Of a DNA stretch of 64,000 nucleotides, positions 28,050-35,938 are shown one piece after another (the stretch's first letter is position 1; every line of letters starts with the position of its first letter). A program made the translations under genes and the position numbers. This stretch comes from Gynurincola endophyticus (lineage in GTDB: Bacteria; Bacteroidota; Bacteroidia; Chitinophagales; Chitinophagaceae), in NCBI RefSeq assembly GCF_003991195.1, contig NZ_RCWL01000001.1:62001-126000 (forward strand), written 5' to 3'. Under the pieces are notes generated by a model. It saw only the letters and a list, made by a program, of their open reading frames with translations. It was not told where the DNA came from and did not search any database.

Positions 28050-28066
28050 TTCCCGGCGGAACCACA
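28050..28066 (+). repeat. attR-like direct repeat of the tRNA-Arg 3' end
   Basis: TTCCCGGCGGAACCACA, identical to 25608-25624. The surrounding bases do not form a tRNA, so this is a duplicated fragment, not a second gene. Confidence 0.75.
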
Positions 28067-28190
28067 AAATTTTAGTGTCATATAAGTTCAAGAAGATGAA
28101 AATGTAGGAAAAATAGTACAGATTTTATTACAATTATATATGATAGTAATACTATTATTAATAATTGCTTAACATTTATTTTTATAGGTT

Positions 28191-28229
28191 TTGCTATTTT
28201 TGCAATAGTATTCACCTCCTGCAATAGAA
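28191..28229 (+). promoter_or_regulatory. Promoter and possible TetR operator of the export operon
   Basis: TATTTTTG at 28195-28202 fits TAnnTTTG. It overlaps CTATT-N5-AATAG, and TGCAATAG occurs twice, at 28201-28208 and 28220-28227. The repeats around the -7 box, just upstream of a TetR gene, would suit autoregulation. Confidence 0.4.
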
Positions 28230-28234
28230 TCTGT

Positions 28235-28909
28235 ATGGACGTTTTGTTGAAATTTAAGCTGAATGAACATCTTTATCTGCGCGACCCTGAGTCGAGCGAA
28301 ATAGGAAAATCGATCGTCAGTAACGCTATTGAATTAATTTATGAAATTGGTTTTGAACAATTTACGTTTAAAAAACTAGCTCAAAAGATAGATTCTACCG
28401 AAGCTACCATTTACCGGTATTTTTCTTCAAAATACAAACTACTCACCTACATTCTAAATTGGTACTGGTGTTACCTGGAGTTTGTGGCTAAAATTCGGCT
28501 ACAGCAGATCAACGATCCGGCTGAAAAGCTGCAATTAATGTTGCGTATTATTATGCACGACGAAGGTGTTGTGTCCCGGGTACAGGATTATAGTCTTGAA
28601 AAGTTACACAGCATTGTTATCGGAGAAAGCAGCAAGGCTTATCTGGTGAAGGAGGTTGATGAAATCAATCAGGAAAAAGTATTTAGCCCCTTGAAGAGTC
28701 TGTGTAATTTTATACATGAGATCATTTTAGAGCTGAACCCAAATTTCAAGTATCCGAAATCACTGGCCAGTACGCTATTGGAAACGGCCCATGCACAACA
28801 GTTTTTTAGTGAACACCTGCCAGCGCTTACGGATAATTCTGCGCGGGTTGAACACCGGCAATATGTTTTTAACTATCTCCATCAACTTGCATTCTCAGCA
28901 CTTAAATAA
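28235..28909 (+). CDS. TetR/AcrR family transcriptional regulator
   Basis: A 224-residue one-component repressor. The helix-turn-helix lies at about 30-75: SNAIELIYEIGFEQFTFKKL followed by STEATIYRYFSSKYKLLTYI, the TetR pattern with the YRYF recognition helix. The C-terminal two thirds form the usual ligand-binding helices without recognisable specificity. It is the first gene of a four-gene unit; the ABC exporter gene starts 8 bases after its stop. It probably represses its own operon and responds to the exported compound or to another signal. Confidence 0.88.
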   Translation: MDVLLKFKLNEHLYLRDPESSEIGKSIVSNAIELIYEIGFEQFTFKKLAQKIDSTEATIYRYFSSKYKLLTYILNWYWCYLEFVAKIRLQQINDPAEKLQLMLRIIMHDEGVVSRVQDYSLEKLHSIVIGESSKAYLVKEVDEINQEKVFSPLKSLCNFIHEIILELNPNFKYPKSLASTLLETAHAQQFFSEHLPALTDNSARVEHRQYVFNYLHQLAFSALK

Positions 28910-28917
28910 ATTGTACA

Positions 28918-30585
28918 GTGGCAAAGAATATAAACTCGCAATTCAGCAGCAGAAAACTTTTTCAATATATCACCAAAGAGAAGAAAGATGTTGGCAGTAT
29001 TTACATGTATGCGATACTGAGTGGTTTGGTACAATTGAGTATTCCATTGGGTATACAGGCGATCGTTAGTTTTGTAATGGGAGCTACCATGGTTACTTCA
29101 TTGTATCTGCTCATCGCTTTTGTTGTGTTGGGCACTTTTCTGGCTGGTTTTTTCCGTATCAGAGTAATGCAGATTATTGAAAAAATTCAACAGAAGATAT
29201 TCGTTGAGTATGCACTCGCTTTTGCTGAAAAGCTACCCAAAATAAACCTTACCGATACCAAGAAGTATTACCTGCCCGAATTAGTTAACCGCTTTTTTGA
29301 CGCACCGAATCTTCAAAAAGGGATTTCAAAAATTTTACTGGAAATACCCACCGCTTTAATACAAATTGTTTTCGGTATTGTACTACTTTCTTTTTATCAC
29401 CCCTGGTTTCTTGTATTTGGTGCAATGGTACTTGCTATTGTTATTCTGATTTTCAGGTTTACGATGAATTCGGGTGTTGAATCAAGTCTTGAAGAAAGCG
29501 ACAGAAAATATGAAGTGGTTTCCTGGTTAGAAGATATTGCCGGGTCTGTTAAAACATTTAAAATTAATTCGAAAGCAAACACGCATCTTTTCGGAACAGA
29601 CAATAGAGTAGTTAATTACTTAAAATATAGAACCTCCCACTTTAAAGTATTGCTGTTCCAATACTGGGCAATTGTTGGGTTTAAGGTATTGATCACTTTA
29701 CTGATGCTTGCTATCGGTACTTACCTGCTCATTAATCAGGAATTGAATATCGGCGCTTTCATTGCAACGGAAATTGTTGTGTTGATGATGCTCACCGCTG
29801 TAGAAAAATTGATCAAAAGCCTCGAAAGTTATTATGATGTGATCACTTCACTGACGAAACTAAGTAAAGTAACCGAACTGGCTGAAGAACATTCTGCTGA
29901 AATAGAGATGGGCCCTTCTGACGAAGGTGTTAAAATTTTGTTCAGCGATGTTACTTTTCAATTCAACGATCAAAAACCTATTCTTTCAAACATGAATTTC
30001 GATATTCAGGCGAATACGATTACTATTATCAATGGAAAATTAGGCGCCGGAAAATCGTTACTACTGAATATGATGGCGGGGTTTTATGAACCTTCCAGCG
30101 GCAGTATACTCTTCGATCAGGTACCATTAAAGAATCTTGACAAAGCATCTTTCAGAAACACCACCGGTTTGTATTTAGAGGATATGGCCGTGATCAAAGG
30201 GTCCTTGCTGGATAATTTATTGTTGGGCAGAGAAAATCTGGACACGCACGACATTCTCAGATTAGCTGAGGAGTTGGGAATGGATGATTTTCCGGGTCGA
30301 TTCACAGGAGGTTTTCTCACACAATTGAGTAATACCGATACCGAGCTTTCTTTCAGTTCACGAAAAAGAATTCTATTGCTGAGGGCTTTGTTGGGTAAGA
30401 AAAGATTGTTGTTGCTGGAAGACCCGATCGATGGAATGGATGCTGTATTCGCTAAGAATATGATTAACTATTTAAAGAAAATAAAAACCAATACCACTAT
30501 TATTATTGTTTCGGAAAATCCGTCATTACAGGGTATAGCCGACAATGTTTTTCATTTGAAAAACGGTCATATTATCCGCGATTAA
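28918..30585 (+). CDS. ABC transporter, fused permease and ATPase, with degenerate catalytic motifs
   Basis: A 555-residue half-transporter. The membrane domain (about 1-310) contains several hydrophobic helices, and the ATPase domain spans about 330-555. Walker A is present (NGKLGAGKSLL). The rest departs from consensus: the signature reads LSFSSRKRILLLRALL instead of LSGGQxQR; Walker B reads LLLLEDPIDGMD, with the D-E order reversed; and the switch histidine is replaced in IIIVSENPS. It may hydrolyse ATP poorly or need a partner. The GTG start at 28918 lies 8 bases after the TetR stop. HlyD- and TolC-like genes follow, so it drives export across both membranes. Confidence 0.85.
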   Translation: MAKNINSQFSSRKLFQYITKEKKDVGSIYMYAILSGLVQLSIPLGIQAIVSFVMGATMVTSLYLLIAFVVLGTFLAGFFRIRVMQIIEKIQQKIFVEYALAFAEKLPKINLTDTKKYYLPELVNRFFDAPNLQKGISKILLEIPTALIQIVFGIVLLSFYHPWFLVFGAMVLAIVILIFRFTMNSGVESSLEESDRKYEVVSWLEDIAGSVKTFKINSKANTHLFGTDNRVVNYLKYRTSHFKVLLFQYWAIVGFKVLITLLMLAIGTYLLINQELNIGAFIATEIVVLMMLTAVEKLIKSLESYYDVITSLTKLSKVTELAEEHSAEIEMGPSDEGVKILFSDVTFQFNDQKPILSNMNFDIQANTITIINGKLGAGKSLLLNMMAGFYEPSSGSILFDQVPLKNLDKASFRNTTGLYLEDMAVIKGSLLDNLLLGRENLDTHDILRLAEELGMDDFPGRFTGGFLTQLSNTDTELSFSSRKRILLLRALLGKKRLLLLEDPIDGMDAVFAKNMINYLKKIKTNTTIIIVSENPSLQGIADNVFHLKNGHIIRD

Positions 30586-30633
30586 TAATTGCTGAGCTTT
30601 GAACACTACTCAGTCAACATCAAACACAACAAA

Positions 30634-31950
30634 ATGAAACCGAAATCATTTGAATACATATATCATGTTCACCGGAATTCGAGAGTAAAACGCTGGTTTT
30701 TCTTTTTTCTGGGACTTGGCCTGATCATTCTATTTCTACCCTGGACGCAAAATGTAAAAGCGAAAGGTGCCGTTACTACTTTGTATCAGGATCAACGTCC
30801 GCAACAGCTTAATTCACCTATACCTGGCCGCATCATCAAATGGCACGTAAAGAATGGTGATGCCGTTAGTAAAGGTGATACGCTTCTTCAGCTTGCCGAA
30901 GTAAAAGAAGATTATATGGATCCATTACTCGTTGACCGCACTCAACAACAGGTGGAAGCAAAAAAAGGAATGAGAAATTATTATGAAGCTAAGGTTGGTG
31001 CGGCAGATGCACAACTTACGGCACTAAATAGTTCACGAGACCTGAAATTGCAACAGCTGAAAGTAAAACTTTCTCAGTTGAATAATAAACTCATCGCTGA
31101 ACAGGCTGAACTCGAAGCCGCCGACAATGAGCTGAAACTTTCAGATAATCAATATCAGCGGCAGAAAAAAATGTATGAAGAAGGACTGGTTTCACTCACT
31201 CAATTTCAACAGAGAAGTGTTTCTTATCAGAACGCGGTAGCTAAAAAAACGGCTGTAGAAAACAAACTCGCACAAACACAACAGGAAGTGGTAACTGTAA
31301 CACTTGAACAGAATGCTACGATTCAGGACTACACTGAAAAACTCAGTAAGATACAGGGAGAACGTTTTCAAAGTATGGGCCAGATTGAGAGTAGCATCGG
31401 AGATATAGCCAAACTCGAAAATCAGATGAGTAACTATAAAATACGGCAAGGGTTATATTATGTGCTGGCGTCGCAGGATGGTCAGATCGTTCAACTGAAT
31501 AAAGCCGGTATCGGAGAAATATTAAAAGACGGAGAAAGTATCGGAACAATTGTGCCGGCGAATGTAAATTATGCAGTTGAAATTTATATCAAACCTGTTG
31601 ACCTGCCATTAGTGAAAGCCGGACAAAAAGTAATGTGTGTATTTGACGGGTTTCCGGCAATCGTTTTTTCAGGATGGCCCAACACCAGCTATGGAACTTT
31701 TGCAGGAAAAGTAATCGCCGTAGAAAGTAATATCAATACAAACGGGCTTTTTAAGGCATTGGTGATTGAAGATAAAGACCAGAAACCCTGGCCCCCGCAA
31801 ATAAAAATGGGCGCTGGTGTACAGGCCATCGCTATTTTAAATGATGTGCCGGTGTGGTACGAATTATGGAGAAATATTAATGGATTCCCTCCCGATTATT
31901 ATACAGTAACGCCTGATAAATCCGTCGCCGGAAATGAAAAAATTAAATAA
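30634..31950 (+). CDS. HlyD family membrane-fusion (periplasmic adaptor) protein
   Basis: About 438 residues. One N-terminal transmembrane helix (about 23-38, WFFFFLGLGLIILFLPW) is followed by a lipoyl/barrel-sandwich half (NSPIPGRIIKWHVKNGDAVSKG). A long periplasmic coiled coil comes next (about 90-260, rich in L, Q, E and K), then the second lipoyl half (GLYYVLASQDGQIVQLNKAG) and a beta domain. It links the ABC exporter to the TolC-like channel. The ATG at 30634 is preferred over a TTG at 30589, though both are possible. It overlaps the TolC-like gene by 17 bases, a sign of coupled translation. Confidence 0.88.
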   Translation: MKPKSFEYIYHVHRNSRVKRWFFFFLGLGLIILFLPWTQNVKAKGAVTTLYQDQRPQQLNSPIPGRIIKWHVKNGDAVSKGDTLLQLAEVKEDYMDPLLVDRTQQQVEAKKGMRNYYEAKVGAADAQLTALNSSRDLKLQQLKVKLSQLNNKLIAEQAELEAADNELKLSDNQYQRQKKMYEEGLVSLTQFQQRSVSYQNAVAKKTAVENKLAQTQQEVVTVTLEQNATIQDYTEKLSKIQGERFQSMGQIESSIGDIAKLENQMSNYKIRQGLYYVLASQDGQIVQLNKAGIGEILKDGESIGTIVPANVNYAVEIYIKPVDLPLVKAGQKVMCVFDGFPAIVFSGWPNTSYGTFAGKVIAVESNINTNGLFKALVIEDKDQKPWPPQIKMGAGVQAIAILNDVPVWYELWRNINGFPPDYYTVTPDKSVAGNEKIK

Positions 31951-33346
31951 ATATAGCTTACTACTACTGTTAATTTTGAGTGCCGGGCATATTGTTTTTG
32001 GCCAGGATACTTTGCGTCTGACACACCGCGAATTTTTAGCAGTGGTTAAAAATTATCATCCGCTGGCATTCAGATACCGCTTACAAAATCGAATGGCCGA
32101 AGCTGAAATACAAAAAGCACGCGGTAATTTTGACCCCCAGCTGAATGGTAAAAATGGCGCTAAAACAATTGACGGACTCGATTATTATCAGGAAACAAAT
32201 GTAGGACTTGATATTCCTACCTGGTATGGTGTTGAGTTGAATGGTAATTACACTCACCTTGACGGACAGAAATTGAATAACAGTGATACCAGAGGAGGTT
32301 TATATCAGTTTGGTATAACACTTCCTATTGCAAAAAACCTATTGTACGACAAGAGAAGAGCAATGCTTGATCAGGCTAAATTTGCGTTGCAAATGACCGC
32401 AGCAGAACAACAGCTACTAACTAACCAGCTGCTGTTGGATGCAGACAATGCTTATTGGACCTGGGTAAAAACTCACGACGCTTATACATTACAAAAGCAA
32501 GCGGTTGAAATCAACCGGCAACGTTTAGAACTGATTCGTAAAACCTATGAATATGGAGAAAGAGCTGCTATCGATACAACCGAAGCGCTTTCGCAATTAC
32601 AGAGCTTTGAACTGCAATTGGAGGATGTTTTTCTTGCATTTATAAAATCTACCCAGGAGTTGTCCCTTTTTCTATGGACGGAAAATCAGCAACCATACGA
32701 TATTCCCTTCATGCTGTTTCCTGTAGAAAAGATAATTGGAAATACTGCTTATGATGAATATTCCACCATGTTGATGCAAATGGAAAATCAGGCGATGACC
32801 GAACATGCAGCTATGCAATTTTATTTTCAGAAACAAAATATCCTGGAAAGTGAAAGACGTCTTAAATGGCAGAGTTTTTTACCGAAACTGGACCTTACTT
32901 ATAACTTCTTCAATAAAGAAAGTTATAGCTCAAAATATTTTCCTTTATTCAGAGATAACTATCAATATGGGGTAAAGCTGGAAATTCCATTATTTCTGCG
33001 ACAGGCCCGGGCTGATTATCAGATTATCAAAGCAAAAATTCAGCAAAACCAGCTGGATGCTGATTTTAAGTTGCAGGAGTTGAATGCTAAAATAACATCA
33101 TCCCGTAATGAAGTACTGAACTATAAAAGACAGATCGATATCGCCCAACAGAATATTCAGAACTATCGTCGATTACTGAATGCTGAAGAACAACTTTTCA
33201 GTAATGGAGAAAGTTCATTGTTCCTGATTAATTCAAGAGAAAATAAGTTATTGGAATCGGAACTAAAATTACTGGATTTGCGGTTGAAGTTCGTGAGTAG
33301 TTATAATAACCTGAAATGGTTAAATGAGAATTTTCGGAATGATTAG
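31934..33346 (+). CDS. TolC family outer-membrane efflux protein
   Basis: A 470-residue exported channel protein. The signal peptide (about 1-23, ending HIVFGQ) is followed by the two OEP repeats of long alpha-helices and beta strands; helix-rich stretches such as LQNRMAEAEIQKARGNFDP and RQIDIAQQNIQNYRRLLNAE are typical, as is FDPQLNGKNG. It would form the trimeric outer-membrane tunnel of the TetR-ABC-HlyD-TolC operon and is its last gene. No obvious terminator follows; 30 bases later the convergent PIN pseudogene ends. The exported substrate is unknown. Confidence 0.9.
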   Translation: MKKLNKYSLLLLLILSAGHIVFGQDTLRLTHREFLAVVKNYHPLAFRYRLQNRMAEAEIQKARGNFDPQLNGKNGAKTIDGLDYYQETNVGLDIPTWYGVELNGNYTHLDGQKLNNSDTRGGLYQFGITLPIAKNLLYDKRRAMLDQAKFALQMTAAEQQLLTNQLLLDADNAYWTWVKTHDAYTLQKQAVEINRQRLELIRKTYEYGERAAIDTTEALSQLQSFELQLEDVFLAFIKSTQELSLFLWTENQQPYDIPFMLFPVEKIIGNTAYDEYSTMLMQMENQAMTEHAAMQFYFQKQNILESERRLKWQSFLPKLDLTYNFFNKESYSSKYFPLFRDNYQYGVKLEIPLFLRQARADYQIIKAKIQQNQLDADFKLQELNAKITSSRNEVLNYKRQIDIAQQNIQNYRRLLNAEEQLFSNGESSLFLINSRENKLLESELKLLDLRLKFVSSYNNLKWLNENFRND

Positions 33347-33376
33347 GACGTAAGGATACTAAAAAAAATGCAGTAA

Positions 33377-33726
33377 TTATAATAGGGCATGTAGATCGTT
33401 GGCGGTATCTGATAATCCACACTTTCTGAGCAGACTTAGAACGTAGTAATCGTCAGCATCCGGTAGTTGTAAGTTGGGTATAATATCTTCATAGTAAGTA
33501 ACCAGCGCATCGGGAAAAGCAAGGTTGGCTTTTGCTACTCTTTTTTGAATTTGTTCTTCAGCGACACCTTTATTTCTCATTACTCTTTCCCTTCAATGAA
33601 AACCTGTAGGCTCCATTTAGGCGTTTATAAATCGTAATGGGCAAACCAAAATAATAAATCTCTGATCACTATAGGATATATAACATTCGTATCTAATACT
33701 GCTTTGAATCTTACGCTATGAATCAT
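33377..33726 (-). pseudogene. PIN-domain toxin gene, inactivated
   Basis: From ATG 33726, overlapping the antitoxin stop, the minus strand reads FKAVLDTNVIYPIVIRDLL and FWFAHYDL, then an in-frame TAA, then TPKWSLQVFIEGKE. A frameshift follows; the next frame, from 33580, continues MRNKGVAEEQIQKRVAKANL and PNLQLPDADDYYVLS before diverging. LDTN with its catalytic aspartate, and FPDALVTYYEDIIPNLQLPDADD, are the hallmarks of the PIN toxins paired with excisionase-type antitoxins. With a nonsense codon, at least one indel and a lost C-terminus, no active RNase can be made. Confidence 0.8.
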
Positions 33727-34171
33727 ATAAATCAATTTCTTCGTCGGTATTCATGATGTCAATAATATGCTTTTTCTGTTCTTCTTTCATTTTACTTTTA
33801 TACTTAATAACATCTTCGAGTTTAATTCTCCTATGCTTTCCTATTTTAGTAAAAGCAATCTTCCCTTCGTCTAACAGTTTAACCAGGTGTGGCCGAGAAC
33901 ATCCTATTATTTCCGCTGCTTTTTGCGTTGTTACCTCTGTTGCAACAGGAACAATGGAGATAGGAGAGCCTTGTCCCATGGCTTTAAGAATATCTCTCAA
34001 TAGTTTAAGCGCGCGAACAGGAATTACAATTTTTTCTCTGGTCTCTTCAATCTCTATTTCAGTAGTGTCTGTAATAAGTTGTTCAATTGCTGAATGAAGA
34101 GCCTGATATGATTGTAATGCTGTTTTTTGCTCATTTTTTGAAGGCCTTTTGATTTGATCAAGGGTGTTCAT
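33716..34171 (-). CDS. Excisionase-type HTH antitoxin
   Basis: A 151-residue protein. The N-terminal half is helical, with no clear domain. The C-terminal part (about 83-130) is an excisionase/MerR-like helix-turn-helix: VTTQKAAEIIGCSRPHLVKLL followed by GKIAFTKIGKHRRIKLEDV. This domain, fused to such an N-terminus and placed directly before a PIN gene with overlapping stop and start, is a known Bacteroidota antitoxin arrangement. It is intact while its toxin is broken. Tandem TTCGAA sites beside a -7-like box upstream suggest that it still autoregulates. Confidence 0.85.
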   Translation of the reverse strand: MNTLDQIKRPSKNEQKTALQSYQALHSAIEQLITDTTEIEIEETREKIVIPVRALKLLRDILKAMGQGSPISIVPVATEVTTQKAAEIIGCSRPHLVKLLDEGKIAFTKIGKHRRIKLEDVIKYKSKMKEEQKKHIIDIMNTDEEIDLYDS

Positions 34172-34197
34172 TTTTTGGAATTTGATCTATGTAGGGG

Positions 34198-34220
34198 TAA
34201 ATTTATTCGAAATATTCGAA
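34198..34220 (-). promoter_or_regulatory. Promoter and operator candidate of the antitoxin gene
   Basis: TAAATTTA (34198-34205), close to TAnnTTTG on the minus strand, is flanked upstream by two TTCGAA palindromes 9 bases apart (34206-34211 and 34215-34220). Repressor binding there would cover the promoter. The remaining 420 bases to 34641 hold no gene I can see, apart from a TAGCTTTG box at 34501-34508 that could serve the PKD gene. Confidence 0.4.
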
Positions 34221-34641
34221 AATTTTAATAAATCCTTAATATACACATTCTCAGACTTGAATGTAATTAATTGACTATTAATGATTCATGAAAGTCGGGA
34301 AAATGCCGGAATTTGACTACGCCATGAATTAAACGAAATAATTGAGATGATATCATTCTTAGTGTTGTTTTAAACAGTGACAGGCCACCGGATAAACTAT
34401 TGTGTTTTTTACTCATTTAGTAAATTATCCATACACTATGTTATGTAAAAGTGTATTAATAATAAAAGATTTACAAGCTAAACCCCATATTTCCCGGCAT
34501 TAGCTTTGTATTAATTACTTGGTTATAAGACGTTTTTATGCAAACCATCTTTTACTTATTAAAGTATGAGTCGATGTTTTGAAATCGTTGCCTTCATTGC
34601 AGCAAAAACGAATTTGCATTCAATCAATAATCTAAGTAATC

Positions 34642-34998
34642 ATGAAAAAAATTACCAGCATCATTTTAACGATCATAGTATTAGTGATATTCGGGTGTGA
34701 GAAGGAAAAAGAGTCTGGTGCAAATTGTACCGGTGAATCTCGTTTGGTAGGAGTTAGCCATACTGCATCTCCTAACGATTCTAAACAAATTAACTTTGTA
34801 GTGAGCTATAGCGGTAGTCAATCGGTTGATAACAGTGTGAAATGGGATTTTGGAGATGGTACTGATATACAAACAGTGAATTCATTAAGTACTAATCATA
34901 TCTATTCCGGTTCTGGAACCTTTAATGTAAAGGCTACTATAACGTTAAACGATGGCGAATGTTCCTATAGTATTGATGAAGCAGTAACGGTACAGTAA
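34642..34998 (+). CDS. PKD-domain lipoprotein (small)
   Basis: A 118-residue secreted lipoprotein. The signal peptide ends in the lipobox IFGC, with C19 as the lipidation site. The rest is one PKD/Ig-like domain (about 30-118) with the diagnostic VKWDFGDGTDIQ and a late NHIYSGSGTFNVKATITL. PKD domains are extracellular beta-sandwiches that bind proteins or sugars; alone on a lipid anchor the role is unknown. DUF4349 follows 39 bases downstream and may be co-transcribed. Confidence 0.8.
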   Translation: MKKITSIILTIIVLVIFGCEKEKESGANCTGESRLVGVSHTASPNDSKQINFVVSYSGSQSVDNSVKWDFGDGTDIQTVNSLSTNHIYSGSGTFNVKATITLNDGECSYSIDEAVTVQ

Positions 34999-35079
34999 TT
35001 AAAATGTAATCTCAGTATATTTTATTGGTCAGGATTTATGGAAAAATCAAAAAGAATAATCTTAATAGAAAAGGTTGCC

Positions 35080-35877
35080 ATGAGATACTTTACCCGATAT
35101 TTAGCTTTAATACTTGTGCTCGTTATTATTGGATGTAGGCAAAATGCCGATACGGCCAGTTATGAGGTGGCTGATCAGACAGTTTATAATAATCTGAAAA
35201 AAGAAGAAGGAGCAGAAGGGATCATTGAAAGAAAGCTCATCAAAGAAGGGCGGATAGAGTTTGAAACCTCAGATTTACAGTCAACAAGAAAAGTAATTTT
35301 AGAGGCGGTTACAAAATACAAAGCTTACATTTCATCTGACCGCGAGTCTAAATACACCGGCAGAACAAGCCATACAATTATTATCCGTGTACCTGCTGCT
35401 GATTTTGATAACTTGTTAAATGAAACGACTCGTGGTGTTAAAAGGTTCGATAGTAAAGAAGTAAACGTTAAAGATGTAACAGAAGAATTTCTTGATATTC
35501 AGATAAGGTTAAAAACAAAGAAAGAATTTGAGCAGCGTTACATTGCTTTACTGAAACAAGCTAAAACTGTATCAGAGATCTTAGAAATAGAGAAACAGAT
35601 AGGCGAATTAAGATCGGAGATTGAATCAATCGAGGGGAGAATGAAATATCTGGAAGACAGAGTGTCTTTATCTGCCTTAACTATTACTTTTTATGAAAGT
35701 ATCCCTGAGCAAACTGCTTTTGGCCAAAAGTTCAAAAATGGGTTTAGAAACGGGTTTGATAACCTGATCTGGTTTTTTGTAGGAATTGTGAATCTATGGC
35801 CATTTATTCTGATCATAGCAGCTCTTATAATCGCCTTCAGGGTTTATAAAAAGAAAAGAAAAAATAAAAATATTTAA
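35080..35877 (+). CDS. DUF4349 lipoprotein
   Basis: About 265 residues. The signal peptide ends at the lipobox IIGC (C19 from this start). The DUF4349 domain follows (about 60-245): EGRIEFETSDLQSTRKVI, IIIRVPAADFDNLL and VTEEFLDIQIRLKTKK. It has a central coiled coil (EILEIEKQIGELRSEIESIE) and a C-terminal transmembrane helix (about 235-255) before a basic tail KKKRKNKN. The family's function is not established. An in-frame ATG at 35038 would add 14 residues; the one at 35080 gives a normal-length signal peptide. Confidence 0.82.
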   Translation: MRYFTRYLALILVLVIIGCRQNADTASYEVADQTVYNNLKKEEGAEGIIERKLIKEGRIEFETSDLQSTRKVILEAVTKYKAYISSDRESKYTGRTSHTIIIRVPAADFDNLLNETTRGVKRFDSKEVNVKDVTEEFLDIQIRLKTKKEFEQRYIALLKQAKTVSEILEIEKQIGELRSEIESIEGRMKYLEDRVSLSALTITFYESIPEQTAFGQKFKNGFRNGFDNLIWFFVGIVNLWPFILIIAALIIAFRVYKKKRKNKNI

Positions 35878-35890
35878 GTTTCTGCTAAGG

Positions 35891-35930
35891 ATACAACAAG
35901 GGCATTCATCAATGAATGCCCTTGTTGTAT
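35891..35930. terminator. Convergent terminator hairpin
   Basis: ATACAACAAGGGCATTCAT (35891-35909) and its exact reverse complement (35912-35930) are separated by 2 bases. It sits between two convergent genes, 8-14 bases from each stop, and probably ends both transcripts. Confidence 0.7.
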
Positions 35931-35938
35931 ATAATAGA

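Larger units (their letters stand above)
25608..28066. mobile_element. Decayed integrative element inserted at tRNA-Arg
   Basis: The 17-mer TTCCCGGCGGAACCACA at the 3' end of tRNA-Arg (25608-25624) recurs exactly at 28050-28066, in the same orientation and with no tRNA body. Direct copies of a tRNA 3' end are the mark left by tyrosine-recombinase integration. The 2.4 kb between holds a Fic fragment, an AAA ATPase and a frameshifted DUF262 gene, and no integrase. It is therefore either a remnant of a larger island or a small element mobilised in trans. Confidence 0.75.

Noticed and set aside
28050-28066. Second tRNA gene at the right repeat
   Set aside because: Only the 3' acceptor and part of the T arm are present; no D or anticodon arm can be drawn upstream.
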